Below are positions 1-8,416 of a stretch of 64,000 nt of DNA, one piece after another (the stretch's first letter is position 1; every line of letters begins with the position of its first letter). The position numbers and the translations under genes are program-made. The DNA is from Bacillota bacterium. GTDB taxonomy: Bacteria; Bacillota; Clostridia; Lachnospirales; Lachnospiraceae. Below the pieces are notes generated by a model. It ran no database searches, had not been told where the DNA came from, and was given only the letters and a program-made list of their open reading frames with translations. The DNA is taken from NCBI GenBank assembly GCA_023392535.1, contig JAEVYY010000008.1:62001-126000 (forward strand), given 5' to 3'.

Positions 1-1139
1 CCAACAATCGCAATTTTTTCTCCTGACCTGATATGCAAATTTAGATGCGTAAATACCTTGTTATGGTCATCCGGATATTCAAAACTTACATTTTCAAATA
101 CGATGTCCCCAATAGGGTCTTTCATATCTATCGTATCGGGCTCATCAAAGATCTCAATGTCTGCATCCATTATCTGTAGAAAACGTTCTATTCCTGTCAT
201 TCCTCTTTGAAATTGCTCTGAAAATTCAATGATCCTGCGAATCGTTGCAATCAAAGTGGTTACATATAACAGATACGCAACTAAATCTCCGGGTCTTACC
301 AGACCCTTCACCATAAAAATACCACCTGCAACAATGACTGCAAGATACATAATACCGTCGAACATTCTAGTCGTTGTTTGAAATGCCGCCATATATTTGT
401 AGGTTTCTTTTTTTATGGTTAAGAATTTTTCATTATCCACTTGAAACTTCTCATTTTCCATCTCTTCATTCGTAAATGCTTTTACTACCTTTTGTCCTAA
501 TAAACTATCTTCAATGCGCGCATTCAACTCTCCGATTTGATATCTTTGTTTTCCGAATGCAGACCTCATCTTTCTATTAAGTGACACACATGTCAATATC
601 ATAATCGGCACTATCACAAATATTATGACAGTCAATAAAAAGTTGATTCTGGATAAGATAACAAAGGAGATTAAGGCTTTTATTGCAGCAATAAAGAATT
701 CTTCCGGGCAATGGTGCGAAAATTCAGTTACGTCAAATAAATCATTCGTAATTCGCCCCATAATCTGTCCGACCTTCGTATTATTATAATACGTATTGGA
801 TAATTTCTGAAGATGGGCATATGCATCTTCTCTCATTTTTGTTTCTATTTTTGCGCCCATTACATGACCAACGTCTGCCATATAATAATTTGCAATACAA
901 TCAATGACTCGAAGTGCAAAGTAAAGAACACCCATTTGCAATATCAGCTTTGTTGTTAAAGTTGCAAGCTGATTGATTCCAGCATTTGTAATATAACGCA
1001 TAATAAGGGGTAATACCATCTCACAGATCGTTGTTAGAGAGGCACAGAACAAATCTAAATATAAAGTTTTTTGATGTTGTTTATAATAGGGTATAAATCG
1101 TTTTAATAAGGTTATTGTTTTGTATTCCTTGTTTTCCAC
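1..1139 (-). CDS. ABC exporter, fused permease/ATPase, 3' part outside window
   Basis: About 379 residues of a half-size ABC exporter are visible: six predicted membrane helices (type I exporter fold), then the start of the nucleotide-binding domain. The window ends inside the Walker A loop (EKIAIVG), so the Q-loop, LSGGQ and Walker B lie outside. The ATG at 1163 opens the frame, but a GGAGG at 1148-1152 lies 8 bases before a GTG at 1139, so I choose the GTG start (first residues MENKEYKTIT). The family exports lipids, peptides or drugs; the substrate cannot be told. Exporters of this type often act as heterodimers, and a partner gene could sit just beyond the window edge. The class is certain, the substrate unknown. 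Confidence 0.9.
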   Translation of the reverse strand, partial: MENKEYKTITLLKRFIPYYKQHQKTLYLDLFCASLTTICEMVLPLIMRYITNAGINQLATLTTKLILQMGVLYFALRVIDCIANYYMADVGHVMGAKIETKMREDAYAHLQKLSNTYYNNTKVGQIMGRITNDLFDVTEFSHHCPEEFFIAAIKALISFVILSRINFLLTVIIFVIVPIMILTCVSLNRKMRSAFGKQRYQIGELNARIEDSLLGQKVVKAFTNEEMENEKFQVDNEKFLTIKKETYKYMAAFQTTTRMFDGIMYLAVIVAGGIFMVKGLVRPGDLVAYLLYVTTLIATIRRIIEFSEQFQRGMTGIERFLQIMDADIEIFDEPDTIDMKDPIGDIVFENVSFEYPDDHNKVFTHLNLHIRSGEKIAIV

Positions 1140-1167
1140 CAGCTTCACCTCCGTAACTTGCATTTAA

Positions 1168-1197
1168 ATGGACGAAACTATTGTCAGCTTCGTCCAT
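1168..1197 (-). terminator. Hairpin downstream of the FlxA-like gene
   Basis: A perfect 9-bp stem (ATGGACGAA / TTCGTCCAT) with a 12-base loop lies between the stop of the FlxA-like gene and the start of the ABC exporter. The tract after it on the minus strand is only weakly U-rich (TTTAAAT), so termination may be partial. Confidence 0.5.
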
Positions 1198-1214
1198 ACC
1201 TGATTGTTACTATG

Positions 1215-2060
1215 TTATAATAACACATCTATTTCCCGATATACAACATGGTCGAGATAACTTTGAGAATCTTCCCCGGATAATAAAAGGTTACTTTCTT
1301 GTGCATTTTCTTCAGAAGCAGTTCCATTACTCTGTTCCACGGTTTCAACAGAAGCATTCTTGTCGTTAGCTTCACTTTCATCATGTATTCGCTCTTCTGC
1401 CGCTTTTTTCTGTCTTTTTATAAATTGTTCCTCCGTAGATCTTTCAATCTTTTCGGAAGCTTCACGAAGCGTTTTAAGCTGCATTCCTGTTACCTTATCA
1501 ATACTTAAGTTATTATCTGCTGCTACACCTGCCACATAAGAAGAATCAACACCAAGTGATGCATTCCTCCTTGCATCACTTGATGCAACTCTGGCTTCCC
1601 CTTCCATCTTTGTCTTTATCCAATTAAGAGACGCTGATCGTAAGAGTGCTGCTTGTCCCGTTACCATAGCTTCCATCAGATCTTTCGGAATGATCGAACT
1701 CTCAATTTCCTTTTGTTTTTCTGTTTTTTGAAATTCCTCTATTTCTCCATCACTTTGTTCTTTTTCAGCCTTTTTTTCCTGCTCTTCCTTTTCAATCAGC
1801 TTTTGTAACTCTACTAACTGCTGCTGAAGCTGCGTAATTTCATCTTGTATCTTCTTCTTTTTTTCTGCTTTCTCTTTACTCGTCAAATTTTCGTCATTCT
1901 CTATGTTCTTAATTGACTGTTCTTTATTCCTTATTTGTTGTTTGACCCCTGCTATTCTTGGATCCTCTTTAGATGAATTATCTGCAATTGCAGTTCCTGC
2001 ATCATAAGAAGAATAAGTGCTGGTATTTGCGTTCAGATTACTGATAGCATTAATTTGCAT
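1215..2060 (-). CDS. FlxA-like coiled-coil protein
   Basis: 281 residues, soluble, with no signal peptide or membrane segment. The N-terminus (MQINAISNLN followed by a Ser/Thr/Tyr-rich stretch) and then a long charged coiled coil of Lys/Glu/Gln (about residues 38-110, with LQQQLVELQKLIEKEEQ) match the FlxA-like family, which in flagellated bacteria is expressed with late flagellar genes. The C-terminal half (about 130-250) is also helical, with 'RSASLNWIKTKMEG' and a long Glu/Lys segment. Function is not established for the family. A sigma-D-like promoter lies 50 bases upstream (2110-2137) and AGAGGG precedes the ATG. No flagellar structural genes are in the window. The family call is moderately sure; any role is inference. 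Confidence 0.7.
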   Translation of the reverse strand: MQINAISNLNANTSTYSSYDAGTAIADNSSKEDPRIAGVKQQIRNKEQSIKNIENDENLTSKEKAEKKKKIQDEITQLQQQLVELQKLIEKEEQEKKAEKEQSDGEIEEFQKTEKQKEIESSIIPKDLMEAMVTGQAALLRSASLNWIKTKMEGEARVASSDARRNASLGVDSSYVAGVAADNNLSIDKVTGMQLKTLREASEKIERSTEEQFIKRQKKAAEERIHDESEANDKNASVETVEQSNGTASEENAQESNLLLSGEDSQSYLDHVVYREIDVLL

Positions 2061-2109
2061 AAGCTTTTCCCTCTTTTACTGATTTCATTCTATTTAATTC
2101 CTATCTATA

Positions 2110-2137
2110 CTATCGGACAATTACCGCTTATTGTTTA
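2110..2137 (-). promoter_or_regulatory. Sigma-D (flagellar sigma) type promoter of the FlxA-like gene
   Basis: On the minus strand TAAA (2137-2134) is followed after 16 bases by TCCGATAG (2117-2110). This resembles the TAAA-N14/16-GCCGATAT consensus of SigD/FliA promoters. It predicts a start near 2103 and a 5' leader of about 43 bases. FlxA is a sigma-28-controlled gene in enterobacteria, which agrees. Confidence 0.55.
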
Positions 2138-2158
2138 TATTTTTTGAGAAAAGAAGAG

Positions 2159-2578
2159 TCATATCTCTAAATAGGAAAGCAGACAATCATAAAAATCTTT
2201 ATTTACCTTTTTCACAGATAACAATTTCCCTACCTCAGAAATGAAACAGTGTTCGCTTTCTCCATTTGCCCGCACTTCTCCTGAATCCAAATCACTGATG
2301 TGATATCCAATTTTTAATGTAATTCCATTAAATAATAAAATTTTAGCCTCAATACGGACTGTCTCACCAAAACGAGTCATTGACTTATAATTACAGTTCA
2401 CCTTTGTGACAGGACTGATGATTCCTTGTTCTTCCATAGTCTTATAACCATATCCAATTTTATCGAGAAAATCTACTCTTGCTTCTTCAAACCATCTGAT
2501 ATAATTTGAGTGATGTACAATTGCCATCTGATCTGTCTCGTAGTATTGCACTTTATGAATATAAGGTTCTATTTTCAT
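2159..2578 (-). CDS. Acyl-CoA thioesterase, 4HBT hot-dog fold (YbgC/FadM type)
   Basis: 139 residues, the usual length for a single hot-dog domain. Residues 10-35 carry the family signature with the catalytic Asp (YYETDQMAIVHHSNYIRWFE): the Asp activates water to hydrolyse acyl-CoA or aryl-CoA thioesters, and HHSNY shapes the active site. A central helix and a five-strand sheet follow. The ATG at 2578 lies 3 bases after the stop of the upstream glycosylase gene, and its AAGGAG site lies within that gene's end, so the two are translationally linked. The acyl substrate is not predictable; a cytoplasmic housekeeping role in clearing CoA esters is the usual inference. Confidence 0.85.
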   Translation of the reverse strand: MKIEPYIHKVQYYETDQMAIVHHSNYIRWFEEARVDFLDKIGYGYKTMEEQGIISPVTKVNCNYKSMTRFGETVRIEAKILLFNGITLKIGYHISDLDSGEVRANGESEHCFISEVGKLLSVKKVNKDFYDCLLSYLEI

Positions 2579-2581
2579 ACT

Positions 2582-3091
2582 TTACTCCTTTTCGTATAAG
2601 AGTGGTTCTTTGATAGCTTCCCATCGTTGGCACAGTTTTTCTATAGAAAAGACCGCGTTTGCCGGACTGGTAGAAGGTAATGTTATGCATTCTCTTTTCG
2701 TTTTCTTGAAGCTGTATTTCTGATATAATTCAGCTGCTTTAGCACCATTTGCAAAGATTCTCTTTATATCACAGACATGTAATATCTCCTCCACAGGATT
2801 CGTAATTACATTTTTAATGCTATTATCACTGGAACCTATTATATCACACTCCGCTATCACATCCCAGACAGCTATATGATTTTCTAACAATAGCTGTTTT
2901 TTCTGCAAGACTGTATTTGGAATCTTGCAGTCCAGAATATTCGACAGAACCCGCCAAAACCGATTCTGTGGATGACCATAATAAAACTGTTGTTCTCGCG
3001 ATTTTACAGAAGGAAAACTCCCCAAAATTATAATGCTACTATTTTTATCGTATATCGGCTCAAATGAATGAGACAAATGTTCATATTCCAT
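2582..3091 (-). CDS. DNA-deoxyinosine (hypoxanthine) glycosylase, UDG superfamily
   Basis: About 169 residues. The core resembles the UDG-superfamily hypoxanthine-DNA glycosylases: an early strand with GSFPSVKSREQQFYYGHPQN (motif 1 region, substrate pocket), FWRVL, a middle VWDVI, and a late LPSTSPAN motif (motif 2-like, minor-groove loop). The enzyme would cut deoxyinosine, the product of adenine deamination, from DNA to start base excision repair. The longer frame opens at 3193 but would overlap the preceding gene by 65 bases; ATG 3091 has a GGGAAGG site upstream and is chosen. It forms a three-gene unit with the PEBP gene and the thioesterase. The family is fairly sure; preference for hypoxanthine over uracil is by homology only. 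Confidence 0.8.
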   Translation of the reverse strand: MEYEHLSHSFEPIYDKNSSIIILGSFPSVKSREQQFYYGHPQNRFWRVLSNILDCKIPNTVLQKKQLLLENHIAVWDVIAECDIIGSSDNSIKNVITNPVEEILHVCDIKRIFANGAKAAELYQKYSFKKTKRECITLPSTSPANAVFSIEKLCQRWEAIKEPLLYEKE

Positions 3092-3128
3092 TGATTCAAC
3101 CTTCCCTATAAAATAAATAAATGCATAC

Positions 3129-3602
3129 CTATTCTCTTCCACTTTGAAATTTTCCTGATAAAGTGGCCCGCTGCAAGATATGCCCCTCAGCATTATTTAT
3201 AAAATCCTGTTTTCTGCTGCTCGCATCTATACCTAAGGTACAATCCAGCGTATAAATAGTAAACACATACGTATGTATGAATTTGAGCGGTGGCTTTGGC
3301 CCTTTATATTTGTTTCTGCCGTAAGCAATTCCTTGCGTTGCGCCCAGACCTTCTACATATTTTCCATGAACTACCCCTTCCGGAATAGAAGACTGTACCG
3401 CTATATTCCATATCACCCAATGATTATAGTTTGGAAAAATGGGATGCGAAGCATCATCTAACGTAATTGCAAGTGATTTTGCATAAGGTGCGATATTGCT
3501 TATTTCAAAATCAGGAGATCTATCAACTCCGCGAGCCGTATATTTTTCAGGTATCCATCCACCTTCATCAAAAGCTTTACTCTTAATCATTAATATTTCC
3601 AT
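3129..3602 (-). CDS. YbhB/YbcL-type PEBP (Raf kinase inhibitor-like) family protein
   Basis: 157 residues from ATG 3602, which has GGAGAA six bases upstream; the in-frame extension to 3659 lacks a site. Family hallmarks are the early 'YTARGVDRSPDFEISN' strand (canonical YTCDGxNxSP), the DxxxP-like 'LDDASHPIF', 'HWVIWNI' and the late 'HTYVFTIYTLD' (canonical HRYxFxVYAL). PEBP proteins bind phosphorylated or lipid head groups through a small conserved pocket. The bacterial members have no agreed physiological role. It is cytoplasmic and first in a unit with the deoxyinosine glycosylase and thioesterase, a grouping that does not itself suggest a shared pathway. Confidence 0.85.
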   Translation of the reverse strand: MEILMIKSKAFDEGGWIPEKYTARGVDRSPDFEISNIAPYAKSLAITLDDASHPIFPNYNHWVIWNIAVQSSIPEGVVHGKYVEGLGATQGIAYGRNKYKGPKPPLKFIHTYVFTIYTLDCTLGIDASSRKQDFINNAEGHILQRATLSGKFQSGRE

Positions 3603-3660
3603 AATTATTCTCCAAAAATAAGATACTTTTAACGTCTTGTTAACGTATAACATAAACAAT

Positions 3661-3694
3661 CAGGCTAAAACAGATAGCTTTCTGTTTTAGCCTG
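3661..3694 (-). terminator. Terminator-like hairpin after tRNA-Gly
   Basis: A perfect 14-bp stem (3661-3674 with 3681-3694, CAGGCTAAAACAGA / TCTGTTTTAGCCTG) and a 6-base loop, 11 bases downstream of the tRNA on the minus strand. It is followed by ATTGTTTATGTT, a modest U-rich tail, so it probably ends the tRNA transcript. Confidence 0.7.
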
Positions 3695-3704
3695 ATGACC
3701 TTAG

Positions 3705-3777
3705 AGCGATAGACGGGACTCGAACCCGCGGTCTCGACCTTGGCAAGGTCGCGCGTTACCAACTACGCCACTATCGC
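3705..3777 (-). tRNA. tRNA-Gly (anticodon GCC)
   Basis: 73-base cloverleaf on the minus strand: acceptor GCGATAG paired with CTATCGC, anticodon loop CTTGCCAAG giving anticodon GCC, T-loop GGTTCGAGTCC, discriminator U. CCA is not encoded. It decodes GGC/GGU glycine codons. It stands alone with its own promoter (3813-3841) and a hairpin terminator, not in a tRNA or rRNA cluster. Confidence 0.96.
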
Positions 3778-3783
3778 ATTTTT

Positions 3784-3808
3784 CTTACCCGTCTTTTCAA
3801 CGGGCAAG
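3784..3808 (-). other. Hairpin in the tRNA-Gly 5' leader
   Basis: A 9-bp stem with one G-U pair (CTTGCCCGT / ACGGGTAAG on the minus strand), loop of 7 bases, just before the tRNA 5' end. No U-run follows, so it is unlikely to be a terminator; it would be removed with the leader by RNase P. Confidence 0.35.
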
Positions 3809-3812
3809 ATAT

Positions 3813-3841
3813 AGTTTACTATAATTGTCCCCTTTTGTCAA
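3813..3841 (-). promoter_or_regulatory. Sigma-A promoter for tRNA-Gly
   Basis: TTGACA (3841-3836), a 17-base spacer and TAAACT (3818-3813) on the minus strand, placing the start about 30 bases before the tRNA. The -35 is consensus and the -10 matches 4 of 6. Confidence 0.6.
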
Positions 3842-3877
3842 CTCACATAGTAAGAATAATCTAAGGCAACCGATTCA

Positions 3878-5260
3878 TCATTCAACATCTGTCATACTTT
3901 CTTCTGTACTTGATTCTATATCTTCCTCTGTGTCTAACACCCCATAACCACCAGTTGCAGATTCTTTGTATTTAACCCTATAAATACGATGTAACGATTC
4001 ATTAATTCTTTCCTCTGTTATCGTACCACTTTTTATGGCATCCAGTACTCCCTGATAGGCTGCCTTAAAATCATTCGGCATCAATATGATATCCACACCT
4101 GCCAAAATAGCTTTGACTGCGGCTTCCTCATCCGAATAAGCGTCCGTTATTGCCCCCATATTCATTGCATCGGTAATGACAATTCCCTGATATCCAAGCT
4201 CCTTACGTAACACATCTGTTACCATGAGCGAAGACATACAACAAGGGGTATTATCTCCGATTACCTGTGGTGCCGACATATTGGATATCATAATCATATC
4301 GGTTCCGGCTTCAATACCTGTAATATAAGGAATCAATTCTGTTTCACGCATCTGAGCCAGCGTTTTATCAGTTGAAGTCAGTTCTTTGTGAGGATCCTTC
4401 GCTACATCCCCAAGTCCCGGGAAATGCTTCATACAAGCACTCACCTTATTTTCTTGCAGCCCTTCAATGGCTGCACGTGCCATGGAAGCTACAACACTCG
4501 GATCCGAGCTATAAGACCTTTTTCCAATCACTTCATTCTCCGGATTGGTCAATACATCTGCGACTGGTGCGAAATCTACGTTAAAACCAAATTCTGTAAG
4601 ATAACCGGCAATTGTCGCCATAGCATCATGTGATTGAGAAGTATCTCCTGACGCCCCAATATCTGCTGCTTCCTTCACCTTCTCTACCGCTATGGCACTA
4701 TTTCCCAATCTGGCCACTTTGCCTCCCTCTTCATCAATTCCTAAAAAAAGAGGATATTTGCTATACAAAATAGTATTAGAAGTCATTTCCTTAAGCTGTT
4801 TTTCACTTACGATATTTTGTCCAAAATATATGAATCCTCCTACCGGATACTCTTCTAATGCTTTCTTCGTTCCATCACCTGCCTGCACAACCGTTTTAAC
4901 TCCGGTAAGTGCTTCCGGTGTCACCATAAAGAGTCCTGCTACTTTATCTTCCAACGTCATCGCTGCAATAGAAGTATCGGCAAGCGCATCCAATGCATCA
5001 ACTTCTTCCTCTTCCACCTCTTCCTTTGTCGGCTCAGATATTTGAGTTTCTGTAGCTGTCTCATTCAAAGGCTGTTCTTCCTGTTGTTCTTTTTTTATAC
5101 ATACATAATCCATAAATCTATTGGCTCCGTGAAAAATGCCGGTTCCCAGCAATACCAATATTACACCCGCTATGCTGTACGCAATCATCTGCGCTTTCTT
5201 TTTTCTCCGCCTTCTCATCTGGCGTCTGGCATCTCTTTGTTCCCTATCATCCTGTCCCAT
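3878..5260 (-). CDS. Membrane-anchored glycoside hydrolase family 3 (NagZ-like beta-N-acetylhexosaminidase)
   Basis: 460 residues from ATG 5260, preceded by GGAGG at 5 bases (the frame upstream begins at a TTG without a site). A very basic cytoplasmic stub (RRQMRRRRKKK) precedes one membrane helix (about residues 24-45), then an acidic linker and a GH3 TIM-barrel domain (about 100-425). Visible GH3 marks are FLGIDEEGGKVAR, the NagZ-type loop KHFPGLGDVAKDPHKEL with the Asp-Pro-His dyad used as general acid/base, and the nucleophile Asp in VITDAMNMGAI. The enzyme would release terminal beta-GlcNAc from peptidoglycan fragments outside the membrane. Gram-positive NagZ proteins are often exported, so the anchor fits wall turnover. 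Its neighbour is a secreted transglutaminase. Confidence 0.9.
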   Translation of the reverse strand: MGQDDREQRDARRQMRRRRKKKAQMIAYSIAGVILVLLGTGIFHGANRFMDYVCIKKEQQEEQPLNETATETQISEPTKEEVEEEEVDALDALADTSIAAMTLEDKVAGLFMVTPEALTGVKTVVQAGDGTKKALEEYPVGGFIYFGQNIVSEKQLKEMTSNTILYSKYPLFLGIDEEGGKVARLGNSAIAVEKVKEAADIGASGDTSQSHDAMATIAGYLTEFGFNVDFAPVADVLTNPENEVIGKRSYSSDPSVVASMARAAIEGLQENKVSACMKHFPGLGDVAKDPHKELTSTDKTLAQMRETELIPYITGIEAGTDMIMISNMSAPQVIGDNTPCCMSSLMVTDVLRKELGYQGIVITDAMNMGAITDAYSDEEAAVKAILAGVDIILMPNDFKAAYQGVLDAIKSGTITEERINESLHRIYRVKYKESATGGYGVLDTEEDIESSTEESMTDVE

Positions 5261-5329
5261 GCTTCCCTCCAAATTAACCCATACGTCATTACTATCTATT
5301 ACTATACTATTGATGATCAGAATATTCTA

Positions 5330-6130
5330 TTATTTATCGGCATAACTTGTCTTTGCAAGTGTTACATTTCCCCATGAACGGTAACCAGCTTTGTCCGCAC
5401 CACACAAGAACCATTGATTTGTACTATCATCTCCCTGAGCATCCCATGTGCAGTCAATATGATACCATTGTCCGTCAATATTCACAATATTCCACATATG
5501 CGGTCCACCGTTTCGGGTTCCCGCTGCTGTATAGGATGGAATTTCCAATACCTCCATATACTTTTGAAATAACAGGGCATATCCGGTACAAACAGACATT
5601 CTGTTCATAGCCGCATCATATGCACTGGAATTATTCGCTTTTCCTTCTGCCGTCTCATAATCATATGTAACTGTATTACATATGGTATCATGGACTTTTT
5701 TAATTTTTTGATAAACAGATTCATCCTGGTAACTTTTTATCGTTTCCTGTATATACGCATCCAATGCCTGTTCTTCTGCAATCGTACTCAACCAGGATAA
5801 TGTTATCGTATAATACTTATCCTTTCTATCTATCTGATAGCCATTACAGCTATGCACATCATATCTGCCAGTCATTCCTCCAATATTTGCTTCCAACTCG
5901 TTTACTAAATCACTGAAAATATTCGTATCAGATGTAATGAGAATGGTCGAGGCATGCATCGTAAACGCCGTTTCTAAAATAGCAGGAATATCCGATACAT
6001 TGTTTATCGTCGTGCGAAACTCTTCCTGATATATTCTTGATTCTTTCGGTTCTATGACCGCAAATACATTCACGCTAAGTATTAACAGAAAGAAGGTATA
6101 GCTTAAATAGAGAGAATATTTCCTTTTCAT
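5330..6130 (-). CDS. Secreted transglutaminase-like (papain-fold) protein
   Basis: 266 residues with an N-terminal signal sequence or anchor (KRKYSLYLSYTFFLLILSVNVFA). The C-terminal half holds the transglutaminase core: the nucleophile Cys in SVCTGYALLFQKYMEVL, the His in GGPHMWNIVNIDGQWYHID, and the Asp in HIDCTWDAQG. This is the complete Cys-His-Asp triad of the bacterial family, whose members act as proteases or cross-linkers at the surface. The N-terminal region (about 30-130) is unassigned. Start ATG 6130 has GGAGGA six bases upstream. It lies 69 bases upstream of the GH3 gene on the same strand, suggesting a shared wall-related role, which is inference. Confidence 0.88.
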   Translation of the reverse strand: MKRKYSLYLSYTFFLLILSVNVFAVIEPKESRIYQEEFRTTINNVSDIPAILETAFTMHASTILITSDTNIFSDLVNELEANIGGMTGRYDVHSCNGYQIDRKDKYYTITLSWLSTIAEEQALDAYIQETIKSYQDESVYQKIKKVHDTICNTVTYDYETAEGKANNSSAYDAAMNRMSVCTGYALLFQKYMEVLEIPSYTAAGTRNGGPHMWNIVNIDGQWYHIDCTWDAQGDDSTNQWFLCGADKAGYRSWGNVTLAKTSYADK

Positions 6131-6837
6131 CTTGGTTCCTCCGTATTTATAGCATTATCTTACTTTTTAAATGTGAAAGCAACATGAAATGTGACATATC
6201 TTACTATGGGAACAGTCCGATATCATGAAACAGCAAAGAAAAAGAGAGTATCAATCAATTCGATCAATGCTCCCTTCTAAAATATTCTGTCCATTGGACT
6301 GTACCTCCGCTATTTATCTCCTATCTCTCCATCTTATTTATGCATACTAGAAAGAACGCTAATCAAGATATGTTTTATCTTTTGTGCTATATTGCTTATT
6401 CTTATGTATTGGATTACGCTCTTTTGTATTTAAAGTCTTCTGTATTTCAACATATACTGAATTTTTAATGAAAAGCTTGTACGCCATTATCTTTCGTACT
6501 TTTATTTCCTAATCTAGTTTGTTTTTTAATTGGTACGGTTTTCTTAAGTACATTACTTCTTTCGTATAAACATTTAACTGTTTGAGTGATTCGTACCCTT
6601 CTTCTCTTTCGTACTTCTAATTAATACTATCTTTTGTATATCGTTATTATATACACTCTACTTACATTTGTCAACACACTTTTCTTGATTTCGATTTGTT
6701 TTTTATCTATTCAACATATATCTTTATATATTTCCATATTTTACCATGCTTTTCCCTCTTTAATCTAAAATATTAACTTTCATAATAGTATAAGATATGT
6801 TATATTTCATTTAATAAATATATTGGAGGTAACTATC
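6131..6837. repeat. Gene-free AT-rich region with a TCTTNNGTA repeat array
   Basis: No coding potential is seen in about 700 bases. Within 6378-6638 the motif TCTTNNGTA occurs on the plus strand at 6400, 6420, 6436, 6490, 6542, 6558, 6605 and 6630, with a variant ending GTG at 6378. The best three copies are TCTTTCGTA. Spacings are irregular (16-54 bases) and all copies share one orientation. A related GATTCGTA lies at 6589. Such a cluster is far above chance and could be a multi-site operator. It lies upstream of both the plus-strand LUD gene and the minus-strand transglutaminase gene. Confidence 0.6.
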
Positions 6838-7476
6838 ATGGCAACACCGAGAGAAGAAGCATTTGCTAGTCTTGCAGAGGGAATCATAAAGAAGCTGAAC
6901 GAACGAAATATAGAAGGATATTATTTTGATAACAGTAAAGCATGCATCGATAAAATTTTATCTATGATTCCAGATGGAAGTGTGGTGTCATGGGGTGGTA
7001 GCGCATCTGTAATTGAAAGTGGAATGATGGATGCACTTCATAACAATAAATTTGAATTAATCGATCGTTCTACTGCTAAGACTCCTGAAGAACAGCGTAT
7101 CACTTTTGCTAAAACTGTGATGTCTGATTATTATTTCATGAGTACCAATGCTCTTACAATGGATGGTGAACTCATGAATATCGACGGTAGTGGTAACCGG
7201 ACAGCATGTCTGATACATGGTCCCGAACATATCATGATGATGGTAGGACGTAATAAAATCGTAGAAGATATTACATATGCAAAGTCACGTATCTGCAATA
7301 TTGCTTCACCTGCAAACGCCAAAAGATTAAAACGAAAGACACCTTGTAACTACAACGGAAGATGCAACGATTGTTTCTCACCTGATTGTATGTGCAACCA
7401 GATTGTTATCACACGTCGCTCAGGGCGTCCTGGAAGGATCAAGGTATTTCTTATCAACGAGGAATTGGGATATTAA
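6838..7476 (+). CDS. LUD-domain protein (lactate utilization LutC/DUF162-like)
   Basis: 212 residues from ATG 6838, with GGAGGT at 6825-6830; the frame opens earlier at a TTG that overlaps the site itself. The LUD fold is seen in 'VVSWGGSASVIESGMMDAL' (a GGSxT-like phosphate-binding loop), in 'DYYFMSTNALTMDGEL' and in 'IDGSGNRTACLIHGPEHIM'. The C-terminus has a Cys cluster (NYNGRCNDCFSPDCMCNQ), which in related small LUD proteins may bind a metal or an Fe-S cluster. Members without LutAB are common in Clostridia and their substrate is unknown. An AraC regulator gene follows after 21 bases and is probably co-transcribed. Confidence 0.85.
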   Translation: MATPREEAFASLAEGIIKKLNERNIEGYYFDNSKACIDKILSMIPDGSVVSWGGSASVIESGMMDALHNNKFELIDRSTAKTPEEQRITFAKTVMSDYYFMSTNALTMDGELMNIDGSGNRTACLIHGPEHIMMMVGRNKIVEDITYAKSRICNIASPANAKRLKRKTPCNYNGRCNDCFSPDCMCNQIVITRRSGRPGRIKVFLINEELGY

Positions 7477-7497
7477 TAATAGATCGAGGTATCTGTG

Positions 7498-8409
7498 ATG
7501 AAAAATCAATCTGTCATCCATCAAGGGATAGAAGAAAATAGAGAACTTTATGACTTTGAATATCCAATTAACTGCTGTAAATTTAACACGATTTCCTTAC
7601 CTCTTGGATACATTCATTGGCACTGGCATGAAGAAGTGGAGCTTCTATACATTGCAGAGGGACAAGTGGAATGCCAGATTAGTGAAGAGATACTAACACT
7701 TCAATCAGAAACTGCTGTTTTCATCAATCAGAATGTATTGCATTCTCTCCACCCAATAAAGGAAGAAGATAATTGTATTTACTCTATCGTTTTCAGTCCT
7801 TCTTATTTATTCGGACATGGGCAGACTTACTTAGAAAGTAAATATCTCGTCCCAATCCTTTCATCCGAACAATTGAAACACTGCTGCATAGAACAAAATA
7901 CGGAGCTTTTGACTTCCATCAAAAAGCTCCTTTTGTTGAACCAACACAAAGAATACGGTTATGAACTTCTCACTAAGTCATATCTATGCAATATTTGGTA
8001 TGATCTTCTAAAGCAACTTCCCTATGTCAAGCATGATATGAATATTGATTCGTCCATTTCTCTTGATGATACACGTGTAAAGAATGCAATTCGTTACATT
8101 GAATTGCATCACTCGGAATCAATTACGCTTGATGATATCGCTTCTTCCATCCATATCAGTCGTAGCGAATGTTGTCGCTGTTTTAAACGTGCCATTCACT
8201 TAACACCATTTGAATACCTAATGAAATATAGAATTCTGGAATCAACACGTATTTTACAGTCTAATATGACAATGGATATTGCAGTATCCGAGCTTGCAAT
8301 GCGCGTAGGTTTCAATAACACAAGTTATTATAATAAATTATTCAAAAAATATATGCACTGCACGCCAAGTGAATATAAACAACAATTAATAGCGGCTTCC
8401 ACTCGATGA
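7498..8409 (+). CDS. AraC-family regulator with N-terminal cupin domain
   Basis: 303 residues. The N-terminal half (about 20-150) is a cupin sensor with HWHWHEEVELLYIAEGQVEC, typical of sugar-responsive AraC proteins. The last 100 residues hold two helix-turn-helix motifs (SITLDDIASSIHISRSECC and VSELAMRVGFNNTSYYNKLF) ending in the PxxYKQ signature. A GTG at 7495 would be only 4 bases from GAGGT, so ATG 7498 (7 bases) is preferred. It follows the LUD gene by 21 bases. It may regulate that unit, possibly through the repeat array upstream, but the effector is unknown. Confidence 0.9.
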   Translation: MKNQSVIHQGIEENRELYDFEYPINCCKFNTISLPLGYIHWHWHEEVELLYIAEGQVECQISEEILTLQSETAVFINQNVLHSLHPIKEEDNCIYSIVFSPSYLFGHGQTYLESKYLVPILSSEQLKHCCIEQNTELLTSIKKLLLLNQHKEYGYELLTKSYLCNIWYDLLKQLPYVKHDMNIDSSISLDDTRVKNAIRYIELHHSESITLDDIASSIHISRSECCRCFKRAIHLTPFEYLMKYRILESTRILQSNMTMDIAVSELAMRVGFNNTSYYNKLFKKYMHCTPSEYKQQLIAASTR

Positions 8410-8416
8410 TTCAATT

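Noticed and set aside
3629..3646. Direct repeat TTAACGT-cttg-TTAACGT upstream of the PEBP gene
   Set aside because: Only 7-base units, no partner site and no regulator gene nearby; too weak to call an operator.
6378..6638. CRISPR array or tandem minisatellite
   Set aside because: The repeats are only 9 bases, the spacing varies from 16 to 54 bases, and no cas genes are present.
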